From contig NZ_LNQS01000010.1 of assembly GCF_001513785.1 (NCBI RefSeq), forward strand, positions 62,001 to 126,000: 64,000 nt of DNA, given 5' to 3'. The notes below the pieces were generated by a model that was not told the DNA's origin, made no database searches, and was given only the letters and a program-made list of their open reading frames with translations. The DNA comes from Rheinheimera sp. EpRS3. GTDB lineage: Bacteria > Pseudomonadota > Gammaproteobacteria > Enterobacterales > Alteromonadaceae. Both the position numbers and the translations under genes were made by a program. How positions within the stretch are numbered: position 1 is the first letter of the stretch; every line of letters starts with the position of its first letter. This document shows positions 42,799 through 51,661 of this stretch, piece by piece.

Positions 42799-44043
42799 AT
42801 GAAACCATATAATACACTTTTGCCGGTGCTCGCATTGTCGTGCCTGGCGGCACCGTCGTACGCCACTGAAACCGAACAAGATTTAGCGGCACAGGTTGCC
42901 AAACTCAGCGAACAGGTAGCTGAACTGCAAAAACAAACCGACTCCCCCGCTATTAGTCTCAGCGGCCGCGTACAGCTGGATTACAACTGGTTTAACGGCG
43001 CCTATAATGCCAATGAAAACGGCAGCAGCGGCAGTGATTTATTTCCGCGCCGCGTGCGGGCGGCGATAGATTCAGAATTTGAAAACTGGGACCACACCTT
43101 ACTGCTGGAATTTGCCGAAGGCACCGCCGAAATTATTATGGCGCGGGTGCGCTATTCCGGTTTCGACGATGGCCTCCGCCTGCAATTTGGTAAGTTACGC
43201 GAAGATATCTCGCTAAACGCACTGACCAGCAGTAAAAATACCGGCCTGATTGAACGCAGCAGCCTGGCTGATACCTTCTCACCTTACTTCCGCTGGGGCG
43301 CATCGGCGTATCAGTATAATAAAGACAACGGCCTACGCTGGGCGTTGGGGGTATATAAAAATGATGCTTTTGGCTCAGACGGCGAAGATGACAGCGGCAA
43401 GTTAGCGCTGGCCTACACCGGCCGCTTAACCTGGTCGAAAACCTCTGCCGATCAGGTATGGCACCTGGGTGCCTGGCACTCACAACGCGATATGGCCGGC
43501 AATGAGCTGGCAGCACGGGTTGCCCGTGGTGAGCTGCGGGAAACGGCAGTGCGGCTGGTTGATTATGCCGCCGGTGGCGATGTGGTCACGCTGGACAGTT
43601 TACGCCAGTCGGGGTTGGAGCTGGCTTACCAGCTGCGTAGCCTGACAGTGGAGGCTGAATACGCCCTGCGCACCCTGAATACCGTCGACAACGCCAGCCT
43701 GCTCGATGGCACCGATCACAGCGGTTATTACCTTAACGTCAGCTTTTTTCCCGGTGGCGAGCAGCGGCCCTACAGTGCTGGCTCTGCGGTGTTTGGCCAG
43801 CCGAAAGACATCCGCAATGCCTGGGAGCTGGTAGCCCGTGTCAGCCGGCTTAACACCGCCAACGCCGGCCAGGGTACCGATGTTACCACTTACACCCTCG
43901 GCGGCGCTTACTACCTTAACCCGAAAGTAAAATTTATGGCCAACCTGATGCACAGCAGTGTTTCCGGCGCAGGCCAGCAGGCGCTTAGCGGCGAAGAAGA
44001 CAGCGGCACCGGCTTTGCCGCCCGCGTACAGTACTTATTCTAG
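42799..44043 (+). CDS. OprO/OprP-type outer-membrane porin of the tricarboxylate locus
   Basis: A 414-residue porin with a signal peptide (LSCLAAPSYA), a short coiled coil (QVAKLSEQVAELQKQ) and a 16-strand barrel domain (SGRVQLDYNWFNG, FPRRVRAAIDSEFENW, FGKLREDISLNAL, and the C-terminal ARVQYLF ending in F). The profile is that of the phosphate/pyrophosphate-selective porin family, but here the partners are the TctCBA genes directly downstream, so it probably brings citrate-type acids through the outer membrane. It is transcribed alone or as first gene of the operon, 11 bases before TctC. Confidence 0.85.
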   Translation: MKPYNTLLPVLALSCLAAPSYATETEQDLAAQVAKLSEQVAELQKQTDSPAISLSGRVQLDYNWFNGAYNANENGSSGSDLFPRRVRAAIDSEFENWDHTLLLEFAEGTAEIIMARVRYSGFDDGLRLQFGKLREDISLNALTSSKNTGLIERSSLADTFSPYFRWGASAYQYNKDNGLRWALGVYKNDAFGSDGEDDSGKLALAYTGRLTWSKTSADQVWHLGAWHSQRDMAGNELAARVARGELRETAVRLVDYAAGGDVVTLDSLRQSGLELAYQLRSLTVEAEYALRTLNTVDNASLLDGTDHSGYYLNVSFFPGGEQRPYSAGSAVFGQPKDIRNAWELVARVSRLNTANAGQGTDVTTYTLGGAYYLNPKVKFMANLMHSSVSGAGQQALSGEEDSGTGFAARVQYLF

Positions 44044-44054
44044 GAAATCTTACG

Positions 44055-45020
44055 ATGAAGATGATCAGCTTACTGAAAAAAACCGTTCTTGCAGCGGTAC
44101 TGGCGGGCTTTTGCCACAGCGCACTGGCCGAACTGCACATTATTATTCCCGGCGGCCCCGGTGGCGGTTGGGACACCACAGCGCGCAGTGTAGGTGAAGC
44201 GCTGATGAAATCCGGCCTGGAAAGCCGTACTTCATTTCAGAATATGTCTGGCGGCGGTGGTGGCCGCGCTATTGCCTATATGATTGAAATAGGTAACAAG
44301 AAAAACGACATTTTGATGGTCAATTCCACCCCGATCGTGATCCGCGCTTTGTCGGGTGCCATTCCGTTCAGCCACCGCGACTTAACCCCGGTAGCTAACC
44401 TGATAGCCGACTACGGTGCCTTTGTCGTGCGGAACGACTCGCCCCTGACCAGTTGGCAGCAGGTGATTGAACAGCTGAAAACCAACCCGTCCGGCTTAAA
44501 GTTTGCCGGCGGTTCAGCGCGCGGCAGTATGGATCATCTGGTGGCTGCGCAGGCTATTGCCGCAGCCGGTATTCCGGGCCGTAACCTGCGTTATATCCCT
44601 TATGACGCCGGCGGCCAGGCGAAAGCCGGTTTGCTGTCGGGCGAAGTAGAGCTGCTGTCTACCGGGTTAAGTGAAGCGCTGGAGCTCGCCAACGGCGGTC
44701 AGGCACGTATTCTGGCGATGACGGCAGAGCAACCGATAGCTGATTACCCGGAGATCCCTACGCTGCAGTCGCTGGGTTATGACATGAGCTTTACTAACTG
44801 GCGTGGTTTTTTCGCCGCACCCGGCACTGCGCCAGAGCAAATAGCCGCCTACAACGACACACTACAGAAAATGCTGCAAACACCGGAATGGGAAACCGTG
44901 CGCGCACGCAACGGCTGGATCAATCTGTATCAGGGGCCGGAAAAGTTTGCCGCCGCACTCGCCGAACAAGAGCAGGAACTTAAGCAGGTCATGCTGGACC
45001 TGGGTTTTATCCGTAACTAA
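44055..45020 (+). CDS. tctC: Tripartite tricarboxylate transporter substrate-binding protein
   Basis: A 321-residue periplasmic binding protein with signal peptide (VLAAVLAGFCHSALA). The first strand and loop HIIIPGGPGGGWDTTARSVGEAL and the later SGLKFAGGSARGSMDHL are hallmark TctC motifs, used to hold a citrate-like acid. The central domain has AQAIAAAGIPGRNLRYIPYDAGGQA. It binds tricarboxylates in the periplasm and hands them to TctAB in the inner membrane. It lies 11 bases after the porin gene and 15 bases before TctB, with AGGAAA before the ATG. Confidence 0.92.
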   Translation: MKMISLLKKTVLAAVLAGFCHSALAELHIIIPGGPGGGWDTTARSVGEALMKSGLESRTSFQNMSGGGGGRAIAYMIEIGNKKNDILMVNSTPIVIRALSGAIPFSHRDLTPVANLIADYGAFVVRNDSPLTSWQQVIEQLKTNPSGLKFAGGSARGSMDHLVAAQAIAAAGIPGRNLRYIPYDAGGQAKAGLLSGEVELLSTGLSEALELANGGQARILAMTAEQPIADYPEIPTLQSLGYDMSFTNWRGFFAAPGTAPEQIAAYNDTLQKMLQTPEWETVRARNGWINLYQGPEKFAAALAEQEQELKQVMLDLGFIRN

Positions 45021-45035
45021 CCGTCAGAGGCAGCA

Positions 45036-45506
45036 ATGTTAAATCGCGATACGTTAGGCGCACTGATTTTTCTGGCATTTTTTACCGCTTATGCGGTGTT
45101 TGCCTGGCAAATTCCGTTGCTGCCATTTGAAGAAATGGACGCCGTTAATTCGGCGTCTATCCCCAAAGTTTATGCCGTGCTGGGGCTGATGTTCAGCCTG
45201 CTGGCACTGTTGGCACAAGCTATTAAGCGCCAGCATAGCAGCGGCGATGGTTGGCCACAGATTAACCGCAAAAGCATCGGCCAGACCGCGGTATTACTGC
45301 TGTTAATGTGGGTTTATACCGCCTTACTGGAACCTATCGGCTTTTTGCTGGCAACCTCTGTGTTTTTGTCTGCCGGCTTTTTTATTATGGGTGAACGCCG
45401 CTGGCGCGTATTGCTGCTGGCTTCGGTGCCGGTTGCGGTGGTGTTCTGGCTGATTGTGACAAAGTTGCTGGGTATCTATCTGGTACCCGGCGAACTGTGG
45501 AGTTAA
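45036..45506 (+). CDS. tctB: Tripartite tricarboxylate transporter small membrane subunit
   Basis: A 156-residue protein with four membrane helices (LGALIFLAFFTAYAVFAWQIP, VYAVLGLMFSLLALLAQAI, TAVLLLLMWVYTALLEPIGFLLATSVFLSAG, VLLLASVPVAVVFWLIVTKLLG). The topology, the I-P-K-V-Y motif and the length are those of TctB. It acts with TctA in the inner membrane. It stands 15 bases after tctC and 3 before tctA, so all three are one transcript. Sequence conservation in this family is low, so the assignment rests partly on position. Confidence 0.9.
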   Translation: MLNRDTLGALIFLAFFTAYAVFAWQIPLLPFEEMDAVNSASIPKVYAVLGLMFSLLALLAQAIKRQHSSGDGWPQINRKSIGQTAVLLLLMWVYTALLEPIGFLLATSVFLSAGFFIMGERRWRVLLLASVPVAVVFWLIVTKLLGIYLVPGELWS

Positions 45507-45509
45507 CTT

Positions 45510-47012
45510 ATGTTAGATGGCATTTTACTTGGTCTGTCGACCGCGCTGCAGTGGCAGAATCTGCTGTATGTTATTGCCGGTTGCTTTGTCGGCACCTTTA
45601 TCGGCATGCTGCCCGGCCTTGGGCCCATTACCGCCATTGCGCTGATGATCCCCATTACCTACAGCATTGACCCCAGCTCAGGCATGATCCTGATGGCAGG
45701 GGTCTATTACGGCGCTATTTTCGGTGGCTCTACCTCGTCTATTTTAATTAACGCACCCGGCGTAGCTGGCACAGTGGCGTCATCGTTTGACGGCTATCCG
45801 CTGGCCAAACAAGGTATGGCCGGTAAAGCACTGGCCATTGCGGCCTGGGCGTCGTTTACCGGCGGTACTATCGGTGCGCTATTGCTGATGCTGGCCGCCC
45901 CCACGCTGGCCAAAGTTTCGCTAAGCTTTCAGTCGGCCGACTATGTCGCGCTAATGTGTCTGGGCCTGACCGCGATAGCGGCATTTTCTAACAAAGGCAC
46001 CTTTTTAAAAGCCATGATGATGACAGTGTTCGGCCTGACATTATCGACCGTAGGCATAGACCCGTCTTCCGGCACCGAGCGCTTTACCTTTGGCAATACC
46101 GATTTGCTCGACGGCATCTCGTTTTTGCTGATTGCGATGTCGACCTTTGCACTGGCCGAAGCCCTGAGCAATGTGCTAAAACCGGAAGTAAAACAAAGCG
46201 CCGGCGAGCAACCGATGCAAATTGGCTCTATTCGCTTAAGCAAAGCTGAAGTAAAAGAAATCAGCCCGACTATTGGCCGATCGTCGTTGCTGGGCTTTAT
46301 TATCGGCGTACTGCCGGGTGCCGGTGCCACTATTGCCAGCTTTATGGCCTATGCTGCCGAGCGTAATCTGGCGCCAAAAGCTTTACAGGAAAAATTCGGC
46401 AAAGGCTCGTTACGTGGCCTGGCCGCGCCGGAATCTGCCAATAATGCCGCCTGTACCGGCTCTTTTGTACCGCTGCTAACCCTGGGTATTCCGGGCTCCG
46501 GCACCACGGCTATTATGCTGGGTGCTCTAATTGCCTACGGTATTCAGCCGGGACCAATGCTGATGCAAGACAACCCCGATGTATTCTGGGCGGTAATTAT
46601 CAGTATGTATTTGGGTAATATAGTGCTGCTGATTCTTAACCTGCCGCTGATCCCGTATCTGGCGCGGGTACTGATTATGCCCAAAGCTATCCTGACGATG
46701 ATGATCCTGTTTTTCAGCCTGATTGGCGTTTATCTGGTGTCGTTTAATACCTTTGACCTGTTTATGATGATTGGCTTTGCGCTGGTAGCATTGGTGCTGC
46801 GCCTGCTGGCGTTCCCGATGGCGCCGCTGCTGCTGGGGTTTATCCTCGGTGATATGATAGAAAGTAACTTCCGCCGCGCCATGATGACATCAGACGGCTC
46901 ACTGAGTATCTTCTGGGATAAGCCGCTGACACTGGGTATTATGCTGCTGGCTATAGTGGTACTGGCCATGCCGTTGCTAAGCTTTCTGCGCTTACGTAAG
47001 GCGGCAATATAA
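45510..47012 (+). CDS. tctA: Tripartite tricarboxylate transporter large membrane subunit
   Basis: A 500-residue protein with about ten to twelve membrane helices, and the TctA signatures FIGMLPGLGPITAIALMIP, YYGAIFGGSTSSILINAPG and SFVPLLTLGIPGSGTTAIMLGALIAYG. The two glycine-rich repeats point to a duplicated core that moves the substrate with sodium or protons. It is the last gene of the uptake operon; 145 bases and a repeat element separate it from the kinase gene. Confidence 0.95.
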   Translation: MLDGILLGLSTALQWQNLLYVIAGCFVGTFIGMLPGLGPITAIALMIPITYSIDPSSGMILMAGVYYGAIFGGSTSSILINAPGVAGTVASSFDGYPLAKQGMAGKALAIAAWASFTGGTIGALLLMLAAPTLAKVSLSFQSADYVALMCLGLTAIAAFSNKGTFLKAMMMTVFGLTLSTVGIDPSSGTERFTFGNTDLLDGISFLLIAMSTFALAEALSNVLKPEVKQSAGEQPMQIGSIRLSKAEVKEISPTIGRSSLLGFIIGVLPGAGATIASFMAYAAERNLAPKALQEKFGKGSLRGLAAPESANNAACTGSFVPLLTLGIPGSGTTAIMLGALIAYGIQPGPMLMQDNPDVFWAVIISMYLGNIVLLILNLPLIPYLARVLIMPKAILTMMILFFSLIGVYLVSFNTFDLFMMIGFALVALVLRLLAFPMAPLLLGFILGDMIESNFRRAMMTSDGSLSIFWDKPLTLGIMLLAIVVLAMPLLSFLRLRKAAI

Positions 47013-47046
47013 CAGCAAGATAAGGAGAACCGGCTTACTCTAAGCT

Positions 47047-47118
47047 AACCGTTGCAGCCCCGGACGGGCGAATCGAGCCCCCAGGGAAGGGTTTACGGCG
47101 TGTTAGCGTGAGTAAGAC
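47047..47118. repeat. Intergenic repeat element, copy 2
   Basis: A 72-bp segment matches 941-1013: AACCGTTG, then TCGAGCCCCCAGGGAAGGG, TTTACGGCGTGTT and GTGAGTAAG in the same order. In place of AGGCAT-GG-ATGCCT, this copy has GCCC-CGGAC-GGGC, so the hairpin is kept with different bases. It lies 35 bases after the tctA stop, between the transporter and the sensor kinase. Confidence 0.65.
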
Positions 47119-47157
47119 GGTTCTCTAAATTCCCCCCTGATATACAGCAGGAGCAGC

Positions 47158-48756
47158 ATGAAACGACCTAAAAAGCTCGAAACAAGGTTAATTCTCTGGG
47201 TTACCGGCCTGTGCCTGCTGCAGTTGCTGGTATTTGGTAGCATAGTGTATGCGCTGCTGGCAGAGAACCTGCACCAGCAAACCGGTGAGCGGGCGTTAAC
47301 ACTGGCCAACGCCGTCGCCAGCCGGCCCGATGTGCAACGCGCCCTGCTGCAACAACGGGCAGATGCCAGCCTGCTGAATACCGTAGAACAGTTGCGCCAG
47401 CATACCGGCGCCGACTTTATTGTCATTGGCGATACTGCCCAGCTGCGGCTGGTGCACCCGGACAGCAGCAAAATTGGCCTGCCAATGGTCGGTGATGACA
47501 GCCTGCGTGCGCTCAGCGGTGAGCGTTATATCTCTGAAGCTATTGGCAGTTTAGGCTTATCTATCCGCGGCAAGGTGCCGGTGCTAAGCGATAGCGGCGC
47601 TATTATTGGTTTAGTGTCGGTAGGCTATTTAGAGCAATCAATTAAGCCCCTGCTATACAGCCACGGCTTGCAGTTACTGCTACTGGGCTTACTGCTGGTG
47701 GCATTAAGTATATTTAGTTCTATCTGGATCAGCCGCCGGGTGCGCCATGCTATTTTTGGCCTGCAGCCGGATGAAATCGGCCGTTTATTTGCCGAACAGG
47801 AAGCTATTTTAAACACCGTGCGCTCTGGCATTATTGCCGTAGACCCTGACGGCCGCATCCGTAAGCTGAACCAGCGCGCCTGCGAAATACTCGAGTTAGC
47901 GCCAGCGCGGCATAACGGCAAACTCAGCCTGGATGAAGTCCTGCCCGACCACAGTGCTTACTTGCTGGCTGATCAGCACTTGCCTATTCGCGGCTTCGAG
48001 CTATTTGCGGCCGGCAAACGCATTGTTATGGGCCGCTCGGTGTTACAGGTGCAGGGCCAGACCGACGGTGTGTTGCTAAGCATGCGCCCGGTGGATGAGC
48101 TGGAATACCTTAGCCAGCAACTGGCCAAATTACAGGAGTTCGCCGAGCTGCTGCGGGTGCAAACCCACGACTACGCCAATAAACTCAACACTCTGGGCGC
48201 GTTAATCCAGATGGGCGCTTACGATAAAGCCATAGAGTTGATTGGCCAGGAGTCACAGGGCTTTCAGGCGCAAATTCATAACCTGCTCGAGCATATCAGC
48301 GAGCCTTTGATTGCCGGGTTGTTACTGGGTAAACACCATAAAGCCCGGGAGATGAATATCCGTTTTGAAGTCAGCAGCGACAGCCAGCTGGCACTGATAG
48401 AACGCAAAGACATGCCGGAGCTGGTATCTATTTTGGGTAACCTGATCGACAACGCACTGGAAGCGGCGCAACATGCGGTACGTTTTCGCGCACCGGCGGT
48501 GCGGGTAACGCTGGATGATGTCGGTACTAACCTGATATTTGATGTGGAAGACAGCGGCTTTGGCCTGGCTGCCGATCTGGACACCATTTTCACACCGCAG
48601 TACAGTTCAAAAAACGACGCCCGGCACGGCATCGGTATGTATCTGGTAAAAACCCATCTTGACGCCTGCCACGGCACGCTGGAAGTGGGTAAGTCTGATC
48701 TTGGCGGCGCCAGGCTCAGTGTGTTTATCCCCAAACACGGCAGGCAAAACGCATGA
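47158..48756 (+). CDS. CitA/DcuS-family sensor histidine kinase
   Basis: A 532-residue kinase. Two membrane helices (about 12-35 and 165-190) flank a single-Cache (PAS-like) periplasmic domain with RLVHPDSSKIG, the carboxylate-binding signature of citrate/fumarate sensors. A cytosolic PAS domain (about 215-300) precedes the SPOB-type dimer domain with the phospho-acceptor histidine in LRVQTHDYANKLNTLGALIQMG, and the ATPase domain ends with NLIDNALEAAQ, VEDSGFGLAADL, KNDARHGIGMYLV. It should sense the acid carried by TctCBA. The stop and next start overlap by 4 bases. Confidence 0.92.
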   Translation: MKRPKKLETRLILWVTGLCLLQLLVFGSIVYALLAENLHQQTGERALTLANAVASRPDVQRALLQQRADASLLNTVEQLRQHTGADFIVIGDTAQLRLVHPDSSKIGLPMVGDDSLRALSGERYISEAIGSLGLSIRGKVPVLSDSGAIIGLVSVGYLEQSIKPLLYSHGLQLLLLGLLLVALSIFSSIWISRRVRHAIFGLQPDEIGRLFAEQEAILNTVRSGIIAVDPDGRIRKLNQRACEILELAPARHNGKLSLDEVLPDHSAYLLADQHLPIRGFELFAAGKRIVMGRSVLQVQGQTDGVLLSMRPVDELEYLSQQLAKLQEFAELLRVQTHDYANKLNTLGALIQMGAYDKAIELIGQESQGFQAQIHNLLEHISEPLIAGLLLGKHHKAREMNIRFEVSSDSQLALIERKDMPELVSILGNLIDNALEAAQHAVRFRAPAVRVTLDDVGTNLIFDVEDSGFGLAADLDTIFTPQYSSKNDARHGIGMYLVKTHLDACHGTLEVGKSDLGGARLSVFIPKHGRQNA

Positions 48757-49463
48757 CTTACAGCGTTGTGATAGTGGAAGATGAAATAGAAGTGGCGCAA
48801 TTACTGGCGCAGTACTTATTGTCGCCGGATAAAAGGCGCGCTAACGCACCGCGTTATCAGGTATTGGGTATTGCCAGCGATCTGGCCACGGCCCGCTCGG
48901 TGTTGTCGGCACTAAACCCGGCGCTGATCCTGCTGGATGTGTACCTGCCCGATGGCAGCGGCCTGACTTTATTGTCTGAACTGCGCGCCCGCGACACCAA
49001 CAGCGAAATTATGCTGTTAACCGCCGCCAAAGAAGTACAGGTGCTGGAAAAAGCCATGCAACTCGGTGTTTGCGACTTTCTGGTCAAGCCCATTATGTTA
49101 TCCCGGCTGGACCAGGCATTAAGCCGGTTCGAAGAAAAACAACAGCATCTGTCTGCCGCACAGGAAGTGACCCAATCAATGGTAGATGCGCTGTTTTTAA
49201 ACCCCGCTGATAGCGGTAAAGACAATGCGAATGTGCGCCTGCCCAAAGGCGTTGATGGCCTGACACTGCAAAAAGTACGGCAGGTGTTCAATGCAACCCC
49301 CGAGCAAGCCTACACCGCCCAGCGTATCGGCGAGCAACTGGGCATCAGCCGCTCTACCGCGCGGCGTTATCTGGAATATTTGCTGGAAAGCACAGAGCTG
49401 ATGGTCGACCAAAATTACGGCGCCATCGGCCGGCCCGAGCGTAGCTACCGCAAGTGCCGCTAG
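48753..49463 (+). CDS. CitB/DcuR-type response regulator
   Basis: A 236-residue regulator with a receiver (VVIVEDEIEVA; phospho-acceptor D in ILLDVYLPDG; K in DFLVKPI) and a C-terminal winged-helix (AYTAQRIGEQLGISRSTARRYLEYLLES). The recognition helix resembles that of CitB/DcuR. It overlaps the kinase gene by 4 bases. It probably activates the porin-tctCBA operon, perhaps via the palindrome at 42636-42656. In most described Tct loci the partner is an OmpR-type TctDE, so this pair is a replacement. Confidence 0.9.
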   Translation: MTYSVVIVEDEIEVAQLLAQYLLSPDKRRANAPRYQVLGIASDLATARSVLSALNPALILLDVYLPDGSGLTLLSELRARDTNSEIMLLTAAKEVQVLEKAMQLGVCDFLVKPIMLSRLDQALSRFEEKQQHLSAAQEVTQSMVDALFLNPADSGKDNANVRLPKGVDGLTLQKVRQVFNATPEQAYTAQRIGEQLGISRSTARRYLEYLLESTELMVDQNYGAIGRPERSYRKCR

Positions 49464-49502
49464 CTGGCGTAAATGTTAACCACTATCGCCAATAGCGATA
49501 AC

Positions 49503-49531
49503 TTGACTTTTGTTAACAATATCACTATAAA
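49503..49531 (+). promoter_or_regulatory. Promoter of the TonB receptor operon
   Basis: TTGACT, then exactly 17 bases, then TATAAA: a near-consensus sigma-70 promoter 43 bases before the receptor start. Confidence 0.7.
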
Positions 49532-49548
49532 TGCGAACCATTCTCATT
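49530..49548 (+). promoter_or_regulatory. Fur box
   Basis: AATGCGAACCATTCTCATT matches the 19-base Fur consensus (AATGAGAAT-N-ATTCTCATT) at most positions and overlaps the end of the -10 box, so iron-loaded Fur would block the promoter. Confidence 0.75.
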
Positions 49549-49573
49549 GTATTTTATATTGATAAGGTTGGTT

Positions 49574-51661
49574 ATGTCTGCACTGCCCCGCTTTACCCCG
49601 TCACGCATCGCTTTGGCATTGTTATTCTCTAGCCCCCTACTGCAAGCAAACGACGATGCCATAGAGCATATTCAAGTCAGCGCCACGCGCAGTAATGCGC
49701 CGGTGAGCACAGTGCCGGCCACCATTACCGTGATCAGCCAGGAGCAAATTGCCAGCCAGCTGGCCTTTACCCAGGATATCTCAGCGATTTTAGGCAACCT
49801 GCTACCCGGTTTTTCACCCAGCAGACAGAAGCTGACTTCAGCCGGTGAAACGCTGCGTGGCCGCGAGCCACTGTATATGATTGACGGTGTGCCGCAGTCT
49901 AACCCACTGCGTAACGGCTCGCGCGATGGCAAAACCATTGATCCGGCGATGATAGAACGCATTGAAGTGATCCGCGGCGCTAATGCCATTCAGGGTATGG
50001 GCGCCAGCGGCGGCATTATTAATATTATTACCAAATCGGCCGGTGACAACCGCCATCAGCTCAGCGCCGGTTTCACTGCCCCCACGGCAGGCGGCAGCGA
50101 TAGCCAAAGCTATAAAGCCAGTTACTTGCACAGTTACCAGCAACAAAATCTGGCGTTGGTGGCTGGTGCTGCCGTCAGCGATACCGGTATGTACCGCGAT
50201 GGCAACGGCAAACTGATTGGCGTTGATGGCACCCAGGGTGACACCATGGACTCACGCAGTATCGACTTGTTTATCAAAGCCCGGCAGCAACTAAGCAGTG
50301 ATCAAAGCCTGCAGCTAATGGTAAACCATTACAAGCTGCGCGGTAACGGCGATTATGTGCAGGTAGCGGGTAATGTGGCACAAGGCATTGCGGCCACTTC
50401 AGTACGCGGTGAAACTGAAGGTGAGGCGCCACAAAATGAGGTAACTACCGCTACGCTGGACTACCAGCATCAGGCCGTGTTGGGTGGCAGTTTAAGCTGG
50501 CAGCTGTTTTTACAGGACTTCGCTGCCTTGTATGGTGGCGGCACCTTCGACGCCTTTCAGGACCCGGCTTACGGCGCAAATTTGTATGATCAATCACAGA
50601 ATAAATCCACCAAATACGGCAGCCGCTTAACCTGGTTTAAACCTAACCTGGCATTGAGCGGGCTGGACTTAAGCACCGGCGTTGATTGGCTACAGGATGA
50701 AACCTATCAGGAGCTGGCGCTGACCGGTCGCAATTGGGTGCCGGAAGCGGAGTTCAGCAATATCGCGCCTTTTGCCCAATTGCGTTACAGCGCAATACCC
50801 GACTGGACCTTCAGCTTGGGTGGCCGTTATGAATACGGCAAACTAAAAGTCGCTGATTTTACTACGCTGGCGTCATACAACAGTACCTTTGTTGAGGGCG
50901 GCGAACCGGACTTTAACGAGCTGCTAACCAATGCCGGTGTGGTATGGCAATTTCACCCTAATGTAAGGTTGTACGGCAGCTACAGCGAAGGCTTTAGCAT
51001 GCCGGATGTCGGCCGCGTGCTGCGGGATATCAACACCCCGGGCTTGTCAGTAGACAGTTTTCTGACATTGCAGCCGGTGATTTCCGATAACCTGGAGCTG
51101 GGGGTGGAATTCAGCTTTGACAACTGGCAACTGCGTGCCAGCGCCTATCGCTCGGACTCTGATTTAGGCTCACGCTTAGAACCCGATGCCGACGGCATTT
51201 ACAGCGTAATGCGGGAGAAAACCGAGATAGACGGTATTGAAGCCGAAGGTCAGTACTATTTCAGCAGCGACAGCCAGCTTGGCTTTAGTTATGCCCGCAC
51301 TAATGGCCAGTTCGACAGTGATAACGACGGCAAGGTTGACACCGACCTGGGCGGCGTGAATATCGCACCGGAGCGGTTAAACCTGTACTGGCAACAACAG
51401 TGGCTGCCGGCACTGAGCAGCCGTTTGCAAGCTAATATTTTATTCAGCCATACGCTAAACACTGCTGAGCAGTTTAATGGTTATACCACGCTGGATTTAA
51501 GCAGCAGCTATGATACAACTTATGGCCGCTGGACCCTGGGGATAGAGAACCTGACCGACAAACAATACTTTACCTACTACGCGCAAAGTACGCCGGCACC
51601 GGCACGCTACTTTGCCGGTATTGGCCGCACACTGAATTTAAGCTGGAGCCACAGCTTTTAA
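49574..51661 (+). CDS. TonB-dependent siderophore-type receptor
   Basis: An outer-membrane receptor of 695 residues from the ATG at 49574 (AAGG before it). A signal peptide ends near LLQAN, and the TonB-box-like DAIEHIQVSATRSN follows. The plug has ETLRGREPLYMIDGVPQSNPLR and IERIEVIRGANAIQGMGASGGIINIITK, the classic plug motifs. The barrel ends in aromatic LSWSHSF. Fur control indicates iron-linked uptake. The ligand, a siderophore or similar chelate, is unknown. The PepSY gene starts directly after the stop. Confidence 0.93.
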   Translation: MSALPRFTPSRIALALLFSSPLLQANDDAIEHIQVSATRSNAPVSTVPATITVISQEQIASQLAFTQDISAILGNLLPGFSPSRQKLTSAGETLRGREPLYMIDGVPQSNPLRNGSRDGKTIDPAMIERIEVIRGANAIQGMGASGGIINIITKSAGDNRHQLSAGFTAPTAGGSDSQSYKASYLHSYQQQNLALVAGAAVSDTGMYRDGNGKLIGVDGTQGDTMDSRSIDLFIKARQQLSSDQSLQLMVNHYKLRGNGDYVQVAGNVAQGIAATSVRGETEGEAPQNEVTTATLDYQHQAVLGGSLSWQLFLQDFAALYGGGTFDAFQDPAYGANLYDQSQNKSTKYGSRLTWFKPNLALSGLDLSTGVDWLQDETYQELALTGRNWVPEAEFSNIAPFAQLRYSAIPDWTFSLGGRYEYGKLKVADFTTLASYNSTFVEGGEPDFNELLTNAGVVWQFHPNVRLYGSYSEGFSMPDVGRVLRDINTPGLSVDSFLTLQPVISDNLELGVEFSFDNWQLRASAYRSDSDLGSRLEPDADGIYSVMREKTEIDGIEAEGQYYFSSDSQLGFSYARTNGQFDSDNDGKVDTDLGGVNIAPERLNLYWQQQWLPALSSRLQANILFSHTLNTAEQFNGYTTLDLSSSYDTTYGRWTLGIENLTDKQYFTYYAQSTPAPARYFAGIGRTLNLSWSHSF

